Shown piece after piece: positions 32,781 through 40,322 of a stretch of 64,000 bases of DNA (positions within the stretch are counted from its first letter, which is position 1; every line of letters starts with the position of its first letter). Location of the stretch: contig CAYOJM010000073.1 of NCBI GenBank assembly GCA_964404295.1, positions 6,514 through 70,513 on the forward strand. Reading direction: 5' to 3'. Both the position numbers and the translations under genes were made by a program. The stretch is from Thiolapillus sp964404295 (GTDB lineage: Bacteria; Pseudomonadota; Gammaproteobacteria; Chromatiales; Chromatiaceae). The notes below the pieces were generated by a model. That model saw nothing but the letters and a program-made list of their open reading frames with translations. It did not search any database and was not told the DNA's origin.

Positions 32781-34166
32781 TCAAGGGAGCGCTTTGTCGG
32801 GGTTGAGGATGGCGTTGGGATCGAACTGGGCTTTGATGGCGCGCATCATCTCCAGGGTCGGGTCGTCGATCTCGCGCGCCACGAACGGGCGCTTGACCAG
32901 GCCGATGCCGTGTTCTCCCGAAAGGGTGCCGCCGAGGGCCAGCACCGTGTCGAACAGCGCCTCCATGCAGTGTTCGGCCGCCCGGTTCTGTCGTGGATCG
33001 GCGGGATCGATGAGCAGGTTCACGTGGATGTTGCCGTTGCCGGCGTGGCCGAAGTTGACGATGGGGATGCCGTGGCGATGGGAGAGATCGTCCAGCGTGG
33101 CCAACAGTTCGGGAATGCGCGAGACCGGCACCACCACGTCTTCGTTGATCTTGCGCGGCGCCACGTTGCGCAGGGCGGGGGAGAGGGCCTTGCGGGTGCG
33201 CCACAGCCGCGCCACCTGTTCCGCCGTTCGTGCCCGCTCCACGGTCAGGCAGCCGGGCACCCGGGCCGCCGCCTCCACCGCGCGGGCCGCGGTCTCCAGG
33301 GCGGCTCGGTTTTCTTCCAGCTCGATCATGAGCAGGGCGCCGGCCTCTTTCGGCAGACCCGGATCGGAAAAGCGGCGGACCATGTCCAGGGATCGGCCGT
33401 CCATGAATTCGAGGGCCGAAGGGGTGGCCGGCTGGGCCATCACCGCCGCCACCGCGCGGGCCGCGGCGTGCATGTCGGTGTAGAGAGCCTGCAGCGTGAG
33501 GCGGGCCTCGGGCTTGGGTGTGAGTTTGAGGGTGGCCTCGGTGATGACGGCCAGTGTGCCCTCCGATCCGATGATGAGCCGGGTGAGGTCATAGCCCACC
33601 ACCCCCTTGGTGGTGCGCACGCCGGTGTGCAACAGACGACCGCCGCCGGTGACCGCCACCAATCCCAAGGTGTTCTCCCGACAGGTGCCGTATTTCACCG
33701 CTCTGGGACCGGCGGCGTTGCAGGCCAGATTGCCGCCTAGGGTGCAGACGTCGGCGCTCGTGGGATCCGGTGGCCAGAAAAAGCCCAGTTCGCCGGCGGC
33801 CTTCTGGATTTCCCGGTTGCTCACGCCGGGTTCCACCCGGGCCAGGCGGTCGTCCGGGTCGATTTCGATGATGCGGTTCATGCGTTCGAAGGAGGCGACG
33901 ATGCCGCCGGCCGTCGGCACCGCCGCGCCCGCGGTGCCGGTGCCGCGTCCCCGGCAGGTGAGAGGTATGCCGACCTGGTTGCACAGGCGCACCAGCTCCT
34001 GCACCTGTTCGGTGGAGCGGGGAAAGACCACCGCTTCCGGGCAGCGGCTTCGCTGACTGTTGTCGTAACCGTAGGCGGTGCGGTGGGCCGCGTCCAGGAG
34101 CAGGTCCTCCGGCGGAAAGAGGCGGGCGAGGCGATTTTTCCAGGAAGGCGCCAAGCTCGGATTCAA
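32781..34166 (-). CDS. FAD-linked oxidase, GlcD/D-lactate dehydrogenase type
   Basis: A 461-residue flavoprotein of the vanillyl-alcohol-oxidase (PCMH) family. The FAD domain has RGRGTGTAGAAVPT, VEPGVSNREIQKAA and DPTSADVCTLGGNLACNAAGP. The cap domain ends in the metal/substrate motifs FGHAGNGNIHVN and LSGEHGIGLVKRPF. It should oxidise a 2-hydroxy acid such as glycolate or D-lactate and pass electrons to quinone. No glcE or glcF accompanies it, so it may be a single-subunit D-lactate or 2-hydroxyglutarate-like dehydrogenase. Overlaps the SIS gene stop by 4 bp. Confidence 0.88.
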   Translation of the reverse strand: MNPSLAPSWKNRLARLFPPEDLLLDAAHRTAYGYDNSQRSRCPEAVVFPRSTEQVQELVRLCNQVGIPLTCRGRGTGTAGAAVPTAGGIVASFERMNRIIEIDPDDRLARVEPGVSNREIQKAAGELGFFWPPDPTSADVCTLGGNLACNAAGPRAVKYGTCRENTLGLVAVTGGGRLLHTGVRTTKGVVGYDLTRLIIGSEGTLAVITEATLKLTPKPEARLTLQALYTDMHAAARAVAAVMAQPATPSALEFMDGRSLDMVRRFSDPGLPKEAGALLMIELEENRAALETAARAVEAAARVPGCLTVERARTAEQVARLWRTRKALSPALRNVAPRKINEDVVVPVSRIPELLATLDDLSHRHGIPIVNFGHAGNGNIHVNLLIDPADPRQNRAAEHCMEALFDTVLALGGTLSGEHGIGLVKRPFVAREIDDPTLEMMRAIKAQFDPNAILNPDKALP

Positions 34167-34759
34167 TCCTCGGCCGGGCCCAGCAACAGGTGGTCCACCA
34201 GATCGCAGAGGCAGTGGATGCAGAGCAGGTGGACTTCCTGGATGCGGGCGGTGGAGTCGCTTTCGGCGCGCAGCTCCACGTCCTCGGCATGGAGCAGAGC
34301 GGCCACGTCGCCCCCGTCGCGTCCCGTGAGCGCGATCACCTTCATCTGTTGCGCCTTTGCCGTTTCCACCGCCCGCACCACATTGGGCGATCGGCCGCTG
34401 GTGCTGAGGGCCAAGAGCACGTCCCCGGGGTGGCCCAGCGCGCCGATCTGTTTGGCGAACACCTCCCGGTAGTGATAGTCGTTGGCGATGGACGAGAGGG
34501 TGGAGCTGTCGGTGGTGAGGGCGAAGGCGGGCAGGCCCGGCCGTTCGCGCTCGAACCGGTTGAGCATTTCGGAGGCGAAATGCTGGGCGTCGGCGGCGGA
34601 ACCGCCGTTGCCGCAGCTCATCACCTTGCCGCCGGCGAGCAGACTGTCCACCACCAGACGGGCGGCGGCGGCCAGGGGGGCTTGGAGTCGGGGAAGGCAG
34701 CGGCGCTTGGTCTCCAGGCTCTCGTCGAAGAGTTGCTGAACTCGGGATTCGAGGTCCAA
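34163..34759 (-). CDS. diaA: SIS-domain phosphosugar protein, DiaA/GmhA family
   Basis: A 198-residue sugar-isomerase fold protein. Marks: MSCGNGGSAADAQHFASEM, LSTSGRSPNVVRAVETAK and the C-terminal helix with EVHLLCIHCLCDLVDH. Position after lpoA and yraN is the same as diaA in other gammaproteobacteria, where DiaA binds DnaA and promotes replication start. GmhA, which isomerises sedoheptulose 7-phosphate for LPS heptose, shares this fold and cannot be excluded on sequence alone; its Zn-ligand set (His/Glu near the C-terminus) is partly present. Confidence 0.82.
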   Translation of the reverse strand: MDLESRVQQLFDESLETKRRCLPRLQAPLAAAARLVVDSLLAGGKVMSCGNGGSAADAQHFASEMLNRFERERPGLPAFALTTDSSTLSSIANDYHYREVFAKQIGALGHPGDVLLALSTSGRSPNVVRAVETAKAQQMKVIALTGRDGGDVAALLHAEDVELRAESDSTARIQEVHLLCIHCLCDLVDHLLLGPAED

Positions 34760-34772
34760 GGGGATGTCCGGG

Positions 34773-35123
34773 TCAGAAAGCGTTGCGGATCCAGTCTATT
34801 CGCTCGTCGGCATCGATGCCAATTATATCGAAGCGGCACGGCGGTATCCGCTCCAGCCGTTGGAGGTAGTGTTCCGCTGCCCGTTGAAGGCGTTGGCGTT
34901 TGCGCCGGTCCACCGATTCGGCAGCGCCGCCGTAATCGTTGCGGCTGCGGTATCGGACCTCCACGAAGACCAGCGTAGGGCCGTCCTGCACGATCAGATC
35001 GATCTCTCCACCCCGGCAGCGGTAGTTGCGCGCCACTGCCTTCAGGCCGCGCCGTTCCAGCCAGGCCAGAGCGTGGGACTCGGCCGCCTCACCGCGACGC
35101 AGATGGGGCGGCTTGGGTGACAT
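34773..35123 (-). CDS. yraN: UPF0102 family protein YraN
   Basis: A 116-residue nuclease-fold protein of unknown function. ATG 35123 starts MSPKPPHLRRGEAAESHAL; a longer frame upstream is only the lpoA overlap. Core motif: RNYRCRGGEIDLIVQDG, then LVFVEVRYRSRNDYGGA, the Holliday-junction-resolvase-like E-D-ExK set (GEIDLI and FVEVR). It overlaps the end of lpoA by 35 bp and is followed by diaA 13 bp later, a conserved group. Confidence 0.88.
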   Translation of the reverse strand: MSPKPPHLRRGEAAESHALAWLERRGLKAVARNYRCRGGEIDLIVQDGPTLVFVEVRYRSRNDYGGAAESVDRRKRQRLQRAAEHYLQRLERIPPCRFDIIGIDADERIDWIRNAF

Positions 35124-37029
35124 TTGCACGGTCTTGTTCGTCCCCGGGCGAGGGCGTCCAGGGCGAGGCGTCCAGGGTCTCGGGCGAGGGCGTGGGGCCC
35201 AACACTTCCACCGGGTCACCGAGACGGATCCAGATCAACCGTCTTTGCACCACCCGGTGGGGGTCCAGGCTCAGCGTTCCCGTTTGGCCCTCGAACGGCG
35301 GTTCTCCCGGCATGGAGAGCCGTCCGAGCCGATCCAGAAGGGCGTAGGCGTCCATCCCCATGGCCAACAGGCGGGGGTAACGGGCGAAGGCGTCGGGAAA
35401 CAGGCGTGCCGCATCTTCCCGAGAGAGGGGTGCACCGGTGGCCTCGGCCGGTTGGACCAGCCAAGGAATCTCCGGCAGCTCGATGCCGCTCAGATCGAAC
35501 AGCTCGTCCCGCGCCAGCCGACCTTTCCAAATGCGCGAGAGGGAGAGCACCGGGAGGTGCGTTCCGTGGTGGAACTGGATCAAAGGGCGCAACTGCAACA
35601 GATCGTCATGGCCGCCGATGACGAAGACGAAGTCCACCGGCAGCTCCGGCTCGAAGGGGAGTTTCTCGCCTGTCTGGGCTTCCAAGCGGGCATGGCGGGC
35701 ACGCGCCTCGGGAATTCCCAACAGACGGGCCACCGGATCTGAATAGTCGTTTTCCTTGGGGTGATAGACCTGAGCACGGATCGGCTCACGCCCCAAGGGG
35801 AGCCAAGCTTCCTGGAAAGCGTGCAGCAACCGTTCGCCCAAGGGGCTGTCCGGATAGAGCACCCCAGGGCGACCAAGGCCGCGACCGGCCGCCCAGAGGG
35901 CCGCCTGCCGTGCTTCCTGTTCCGGTGAAAGGGCGAACTGGTAGAGTTGCTCCGGCGGTTGGGTGTCGGTGGTCACCCGGTTGAGGGCCAACACCGGCAA
36001 CGGCAGTCCGCCGGCCCGCGCGAGTTGGCGCACCGCGTCCTTGGTCAAGGGGCCGACCACCAGATCCGCCCCTTCCTCCGCCGCCTGGTGCAACAGAGGC
36101 CAGATTCGTTCCGGATCGCTGCTGTCGTGGAACACCAGTTGGGGACGGTTCTCACGGGTATCGGCGTACCAGGCGCCCAGCAAGCCGGAGCGGATGGCCT
36201 CGGCGGGGCCGGCGAAACGGCCCCGCGCCGGCAGCAACACGGCGACTTTGCGCACTTCGGTGGGTGTAAGCTGTCTTTGACGTTCGTACCAGCGCGCCAG
36301 GAGATCGGGGAGGGCGGGATGGCTCGAATAGAGGGTGCGCCACTCTTGATAAGGGGGCAGTATCCCTTGAGGGTCGTTGGGGTGTGCGCGCACCAAAGCG
36401 GCCAGTTCGGCCCAGCCGCGGCTGGTGTCGTCATCTCCCAACCCTTGGCGCAGCCGCTCCAAGGATTGGCGGCTGAGCAGGGCGAGGATTCGGAGCTGAT
36501 TGTCCAACCGCTCCGGCATTCCTTCCAGCAGGGGATCCAGGCGGATGAGGGCGCGGGCCAACGTCATCTGATCGGCACCCGCCTGCTCCAGGGCCTCGAC
36601 CCGAAGAGCGAGGGCGCGGCGCCGGATTTCCGGGTCTGGGCTTTCGGTGAGCGGTTCCAGTCGGGCCAGGGCAAGGTCGGCTTGCCGGCGCTCCACCGCC
36701 AGTCGAGCCTGAACCAGCTGGTACCGCTCCCTGACCGCCGGTGGAAGGGCCGCGGGATCCACGTCCCCCAGCAGCGCCGCGCCCTTGTCAACCTGGCCAG
36801 CCTGCAGCAGACTGTCGGCGGCGAACAACAGGTACTTGGACCGGAGGCCGCCCTGGCTGCGGTGGGCCAGTTCGGCATAGAGGTCGGCCGCCGCTTCGAA
36901 ACGTCCCTCGTCGAAGAGGCGACGGGCGTGCCCGGCTTGGGCCTCTTCCGGTGTGGGCGGTGGGGCGCTGGCGCAACCGGCGAGAAGAAACACCACGGCC
37001 AGGAGCGTCAGCAGGCGTCCGATCGACAT
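35089..37029 (-). CDS. lpoA: Penicillin-binding protein activator lipoprotein LpoA (LppC)
   Basis: A 646-residue outer-membrane lipoprotein that activates PBP1A. ATG 37029 starts a lipoprotein signal with lipobox LLAGCAS (Cys about residue 19); AAGGA lies upstream, whereas a longer start would put a polar leader before it. The N-terminal half (to about 270) is TPR-like helices; the C-terminal half (about 270-640) is a periplasmic-binding-protein fold (VRKVAVLLPARGRFAGPAEAIRSG; ADLVVGPLTKDAVRQL). First gene of a minus-strand run lpoA-yraN-diaA-FAD oxidase-DUF4139. Confidence 0.9.
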   Translation of the reverse strand: MSIGRLLTLLAVVFLLAGCASAPPPTPEEAQAGHARRLFDEGRFEAAADLYAELAHRSQGGLRSKYLLFAADSLLQAGQVDKGAALLGDVDPAALPPAVRERYQLVQARLAVERRQADLALARLEPLTESPDPEIRRRALALRVEALEQAGADQMTLARALIRLDPLLEGMPERLDNQLRILALLSRQSLERLRQGLGDDDTSRGWAELAALVRAHPNDPQGILPPYQEWRTLYSSHPALPDLLARWYERQRQLTPTEVRKVAVLLPARGRFAGPAEAIRSGLLGAWYADTRENRPQLVFHDSSDPERIWPLLHQAAEEGADLVVGPLTKDAVRQLARAGGLPLPVLALNRVTTDTQPPEQLYQFALSPEQEARQAALWAAGRGLGRPGVLYPDSPLGERLLHAFQEAWLPLGREPIRAQVYHPKENDYSDPVARLLGIPEARARHARLEAQTGEKLPFEPELPVDFVFVIGGHDDLLQLRPLIQFHHGTHLPVLSLSRIWKGRLARDELFDLSGIELPEIPWLVQPAEATGAPLSREDAARLFPDAFARYPRLLAMGMDAYALLDRLGRLSMPGEPPFEGQTGTLSLDPHRVVQRRLIWIRLGDPVEVLGPTPSPETLDASPWTPSPGDEQDRANVTQAAPSASR

Positions 37030-37125
37030 GGTTGCGCGTCCTTGGTGGGCCGGTTCCATGGCAATCCCTCCCTGGCGTTTCGCCTCGGGTGACGGAAAGA
37101 TAATGACGAGAGCGGCGAGTATCTT

Positions 37126-37977
37126 ATGAGCGGGCAGGAGGTGTCAAACGGGGGCGTGCTCCACGTGGTGGCCACGCCTATCGGCAACATGGCGGACATC
37201 TCCCTGCGCGCTTTGGAGGTGCTGCGTGAGGTGGATTTCATCGCCGCCGAGGACACCCGGCGCACCGGGCGGCTGCTGCGGCACCACGGCATCCATACAC
37301 CGCTGATCTCGCTTCACGATCACAACGAAGCGCAGCGCACCGATGCGGTTTTGGGCCGGCTCGAGGAGGGGGCGTCCGTGGCCCTGGTGTCGGATGCCGG
37401 AACCCCTCTTTTGAGTGATCCTGGGTTTCCGCTGGTGCGGGCGTGCCGGCAGCGTGGCATCCGGGTGGTGTCCGTCCCCGGGCCCTCTGCATTGATGGCG
37501 GCCTTGAGTGTCGCCGGCCTGCCGGTGGACGCCTTCTGTTTCCATGGTTTTCCGCCCAGACGCGCCCAGGCGCGTCGCGAGCGGTTTGCATCCCTGGCGG
37601 ATGCGCCTCATACCTTGGTGTTCTACGAGTCCAGCCACCGCGTGCTGGAGACCCTGCGGGACATGGCCGACTGTTTCGGTCCGCAGCGCCGAGTCTGCCT
37701 TGCGCGAGAGCTCACCAAACGCCACGAAGAGGTGCTCTGCCTTCCCGTGGGCGAACTGGTTCAGCAGCTCGAGGCGGAACCCGAGCGGTGCCGGGGGGAA
37801 TTCGTGCTTCTGGTGGCGTCCGCCGACGACCCTCCTGCCGGAAGGGCACCGGCGCCGGACGCGGTGTTGCAGGTGCTGCTCGAGGAGCTGCCCCTCAAGC
37901 AGGCCGTGGCGTTGGCGGCGCGCATCACCGGCGCCCCACGCAATCGACTCTACCGCCGCGCGCTGGAGTTGAGCTGA
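37126..37977 (+). CDS. rsmI: 16S rRNA (cytidine1402-2'-O)-methyltransferase
   Basis: A 283-residue SAM enzyme that methylates C1402 of 16S rRNA. Motifs: LHVVATPIGNMADISLRAL, AEDTRRTGRLL, VALVSDAGTPLLSDPGFPLV, GPSALMAALSVAGLP, FHGFPP and FYESSHRVLETL, all typical of the tetrapyrrole-methylase fold family RsmI. It is divergent from lpoA, as in many gammaproteobacteria. Its tail (GAPRNRLYRRAL) runs to 7 bp before the rnpB promoter. Confidence 0.95.
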   Translation: MSGQEVSNGGVLHVVATPIGNMADISLRALEVLREVDFIAAEDTRRTGRLLRHHGIHTPLISLHDHNEAQRTDAVLGRLEEGASVALVSDAGTPLLSDPGFPLVRACRQRGIRVVSVPGPSALMAALSVAGLPVDAFCFHGFPPRRAQARRERFASLADAPHTLVFYESSHRVLETLRDMADCFGPQRRVCLARELTKRHEEVLCLPVGELVQQLEAEPERCRGEFVLLVASADDPPAGRAPAPDAVLQVLLEELPLKQAVALAARITGAPRNRLYRRALELS

Positions 37978-37983
37978 GACGGG

Positions 37984-38012
37984 TTGCAACCGGGGCCGAA
38001 AGTCCCTATCTT
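37984..38012 (+). promoter_or_regulatory. Sigma70-type promoter of rnpB
   Basis: TTGCAA (37984-37989), 17-bp spacer, TATCTT (38007-38012); each hexamer matches four of six consensus bases. The RNA 5' end deduced from helix P1 (38019) lies 7 bases past the -10, as expected. The promoter begins 7 bp after the rsmI stop. Confidence 0.65.
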
Positions 38013-38018
38013 GGAGAC

Positions 38019-38400
38019 GCGGAGAGGGTCGGATAGCCGCTGTCGCTTGCGAGCGATGGAGGAAAGTCCGGGCTCCACAGGGCAGACTGCCAGGTAACGC
38101 CTGGGGGGCGCGAGCCCACGGAAAGTGCCACAGAAAACAGACCGCCTACCCCGGCCCAGGCCGGGCGGCAAGGGTGAAAAGGTGCGGTAAGAGCGCACCG
38201 CGCCGCTGGTAACAGCGGTGGCAGGGTAAACCCCAGTCGGAGCAAGACCAAATAGGGAAGCGTGCGCCTCGTGCGCAGCCTGTGGCCCGCAGGTGCTTCC
38301 GGGTGGGTCGCTAGAGGCGTCCGGTGACGGGCGTCCCAGATGAATGGCTATCGGCGGCGCGTGGCGCCGCAACAGAACCCGGCTTACAGACCGTCTCCGC
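38019..38400 (+). ncRNA. rnpB: RNase P RNA, type A
   Basis: The catalytic RNA of RNase P, which matures tRNA 5' ends. The 5' universal core reads GGAGGAAAGTCCGGGCTCCA (about 38069) followed by AGGGCAG and GCCAGGTAACGCCTGGG; the 3' core reads AACCCGGCTTACAG near 38377. Helix P1 pairs GCGGAGAGGGTC (38019-38030) with GACCGTCTCCGC (38389-38400), one mismatch in 12. That fixes both ends and gives about 382 nt, near the type A size. CTTTTTT follows at 38401, so P1 plus the T-run probably serves as terminator. Confidence 0.95.
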
Positions 38401-38408
38401 CTTTTTTC
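38389..38408 (+). terminator. T-run at the end of rnpB
   Basis: The 3' strand of helix P1 is followed directly by CTTTTTTC (38401-38408). Transcription probably stops here, leaving few bases to trim. The 5' half of the stem is the far P1 strand, so this is not a simple local hairpin. Confidence 0.5.
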
Positions 38409-38577
38409 CTTCCCCCACTTTCCACCACCGTGAACCCGGTCGCATTCGGCGACCCCTCCCGTCTTTAACAAATCACTTTAAGTTGTCTCGCCATCATGCT
38501 GTTTTCGCAGTAGAACCACGTGCTTTCGCTTTGTTGTGCAAGTGGTTGAAGTGCAACGATTTTTTTCTGTTTTTTCC

Positions 38578-38606
38578 TTGACCGGGGGGCGGGGGGCACC
38601 TATGAT
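38578..38606 (+). promoter_or_regulatory. Main promoter of the dcw cluster (P-mraZ)
   Basis: TTGACC (38578-38583), 17-bp spacer, TATGAT (38601-38606): five of six matches in each hexamer and ideal spacing, the best sigma70 promoter seen in the window. A start near 38613 leaves a leader of about 35 nt before GTG 38648. The spacer is almost all G and C. Confidence 0.8.
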
Positions 38607-38618
38607 TGCTTCATCTAG

Positions 38619-38643
38619 TGGGGAATCGTGGGGAAAAGGGGGG
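38619..38643 (+). promoter_or_regulatory. MraZ operator: three direct repeats at 10-bp spacing
   Basis: GTGGG at 38619-38623 and 38629-38633, then GGGGG at 38639-38643, each separated by 5 bases. MraZ is known to bind TGGGN direct repeats with 5-bp gaps just downstream of its own promoter, on one face of the helix. The site sits between the predicted start of transcription and the mraZ start codon, so MraZ autorepression of the whole cluster is likely. No ribosome binding site other than these G-rich repeats precedes GTG 38648, so binding could also mask it. Confidence 0.8.
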
Positions 38644-38647
38644 ATTT

Positions 38648-39106
38648 GTGTTTCTCGGGGTCAACACCCTCAGCTTGGACGCCAAGGGTCGCCTGGCCAT
38701 TCCGGTCAAGTATCGGAAAGACCTGGGCGCCGAAGACGGCTCCGGCGTGGTGGTGACCGTCAATCCCCACGACCGTTGCCTTTGGCTCTATCCGGAGCGT
38801 GAGTGGCACCCCATCGCGCAGAAAGTGGCGCGACTGCCCACCTTCAAGCCGCAGAACAAGGTGTTACAGCGCCTGCTCATCGGTTACGCCGAGGAACTCA
38901 AGCTCGACGGCCAGGGCCGGGTGCTGCTCGGCCGGGCCCTGCGCGAATATGCCGGCCTGGGCAAGCAGGTGGCGTTGGTGGGGCAGGGGCACAAATTCGA
39001 AATTTGGGACGCGGAAGCATGGACCCGCAATCAGGACGAGTGGCTGGAAGCCTTCCGCGATCCCGAGGCGGGGTTGTCCGAAGAGCTGGCCGAGTTGGCG
39101 CTCTGA
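38648..39106 (+). CDS. mraZ: Transcriptional regulator MraZ
   Basis: A 152-residue protein with two AbrB-like half-domains: FLGVNTLSLDAKGRLAIPVKYR at the start and ECKLDGQGRVLL-like AEELKLDGQGRVLLGRALREY in the second. GTG 38648 was chosen as it aligns with the MFRG start of E. coli MraZ; an earlier in-frame ATG (38606) overlaps the -10 element. It represses the dcw cluster as a ring-shaped oligomer that reads 10-bp repeats. Its stop overlaps rsmH ATG by 1 base (TGATG). Confidence 0.95.
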   Translation: MFLGVNTLSLDAKGRLAIPVKYRKDLGAEDGSGVVVTVNPHDRCLWLYPEREWHPIAQKVARLPTFKPQNKVLQRLLIGYAEELKLDGQGRVLLGRALREYAGLGKQVALVGQGHKFEIWDAEAWTRNQDEWLEAFRDPEAGLSEELAELAL

Positions 39107-40044
39107 TGGCGGAAGGCCTCGTTCACCGCCCGGTGTTGCTGCACGAGGCGGTGCAAGCCCTGGCTCTGGCGCCGGACGCCTGCTGCATCGACGCCACGTT
39201 CGGACGGGGCGGCCACAGCGCGGCCATTCTGGCGCGGTTGGGGCCGCGGGGGCGGTTGGTGGCCTTGGACCGGGACCCGGAAGCGGTGGCTTGGGGCCGG
39301 GAACGATTGGGTGGGGACGAACGTCTGCAAATCATACAGGGTGCTTTCGGCCGTCTGGCGGATACGGCTCGGGAGCTGGAAATCGAGGGAAAAGTGAACG
39401 CCGTGCTGTTCGATCTGGGGGTTTCCTCGCCGCAGCTGGACGATGCCGACCGCGGTTTCAGTTTTCAGCGGGCCGGCCCTTTGGACATGCGCATGGATCC
39501 CACCGCCGGCCCCAGCGCCGCCGATTGGCTGGCAGAGGCGCCCGAGGCCGAGATCGCCCGGGTGCTCTGGGAATACGGCGAAGAGCGCCACGCCCGCCGC
39601 ATCGCCCGTGCCATCGTGGCCGAGCGTGCACGGGCGCCGCTCGACACCACTGATCGGCTGGCGGCCCTGGTGGCGCGCGTGGTGCCCGGCCGCCGGGGTG
39701 GAAAACATCCGGCCACCCGTACCTTTCAAGCCATTCGCATTCATGTGAACCGAGAGCTGGACGAATTGAAGGCAGGGTTGGAAGGGGCCCTTCGGGTGCT
39801 GGCGCCGGGTGGGCGGATGGTGGTCATCAGCTTCCATTCCCTGGAGGACCGGATGGTCAAGCGGTTTTTCCGCGAACATGCCCGTGGTGAGCGACCGCCG
39901 CGCGGCATACCGGTGCGTGACGCCGAATTGCAACCCGGTCCTCTGCGTCTGGTGGGGCGGGCGGTGCGCCCGGGGGCCGACGAGGTGGCGGTCAATCCAC
40001 GGGCGCGCAGCGCTGTCATGCGGGTGGCGGAAAAGCGTGCATGA
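39106..40044 (+). CDS. rsmH: 16S rRNA (cytosine1402-N4)-methyltransferase
   Basis: A 312-residue SAM-dependent enzyme that methylates N4 of C1402, the same base that RsmI (37126) 2'-O-methylates. Motifs: HRPVLLHEAVQAL, DATFGRGGHSAAIL (SAM loop), NAVLFDLGVSSPQLDDADRGFSF, GPLDMRMD, RTFQAIRIHVNREL and VISFHSLEDRMVKRFF. 1-bp overlap with mraZ and 4-bp overlap with ftsL. Confidence 0.96.
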   Translation: MAEGLVHRPVLLHEAVQALALAPDACCIDATFGRGGHSAAILARLGPRGRLVALDRDPEAVAWGRERLGGDERLQIIQGAFGRLADTARELEIEGKVNAVLFDLGVSSPQLDDADRGFSFQRAGPLDMRMDPTAGPSAADWLAEAPEAEIARVLWEYGEERHARRIARAIVAERARAPLDTTDRLAALVARVVPGRRGGKHPATRTFQAIRIHVNRELDELKAGLEGALRVLAPGGRMVVISFHSLEDRMVKRFFREHARGERPPRGIPVRDAELQPGPLRLVGRAVRPGADEVAVNPRARSAVMRVAEKRA

Positions 40045-40322
40045 AGCGGGCGCCCTGGGTGTGGCTGGCCCTGCTGATGGCGGCTGTGGTGGTCACCGCG
40101 GTGGCGGTGGTGCACAGCAAATATCGGTCGAGGGTGTTGTTCGCCGAGCTCAAAGCCCTGGATCGGCGGGCGGACCGACTGGACATCGAGTGGAAAGGGC
40201 TTCTCATCGAGCACGGTGCCTGGGGCGCACCCCAGCGCATCGAAACGGAAGCCCGACGCAGGCTGAACATGCGTTTGCCGAAGTCGGAAGAGATCGTGGT
40301 CATTGAGGTGGATGGCGACTAG
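40041..40322 (+). CDS. ftsL: Cell division protein FtsL
   Basis: A 93-residue bitopic protein: short cytoplasmic start, one helix (about 5-24) and a periplasmic leucine-zipper-type coiled coil (AELKALDRRADRLDIEWKGLL) with the ARRRLNMRLP tail. With FtsB and FtsQ it links early and late divisome proteins and activates FtsW-FtsI. Sequence conservation is low in this family; the call also rests on size and place between rsmH and ftsI. Confidence 0.9.
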   Translation: MKRAPWVWLALLMAAVVVTAVAVVHSKYRSRVLFAELKALDRRADRLDIEWKGLLIEHGAWGAPQRIETEARRRLNMRLPKSEEIVVIEVDGD

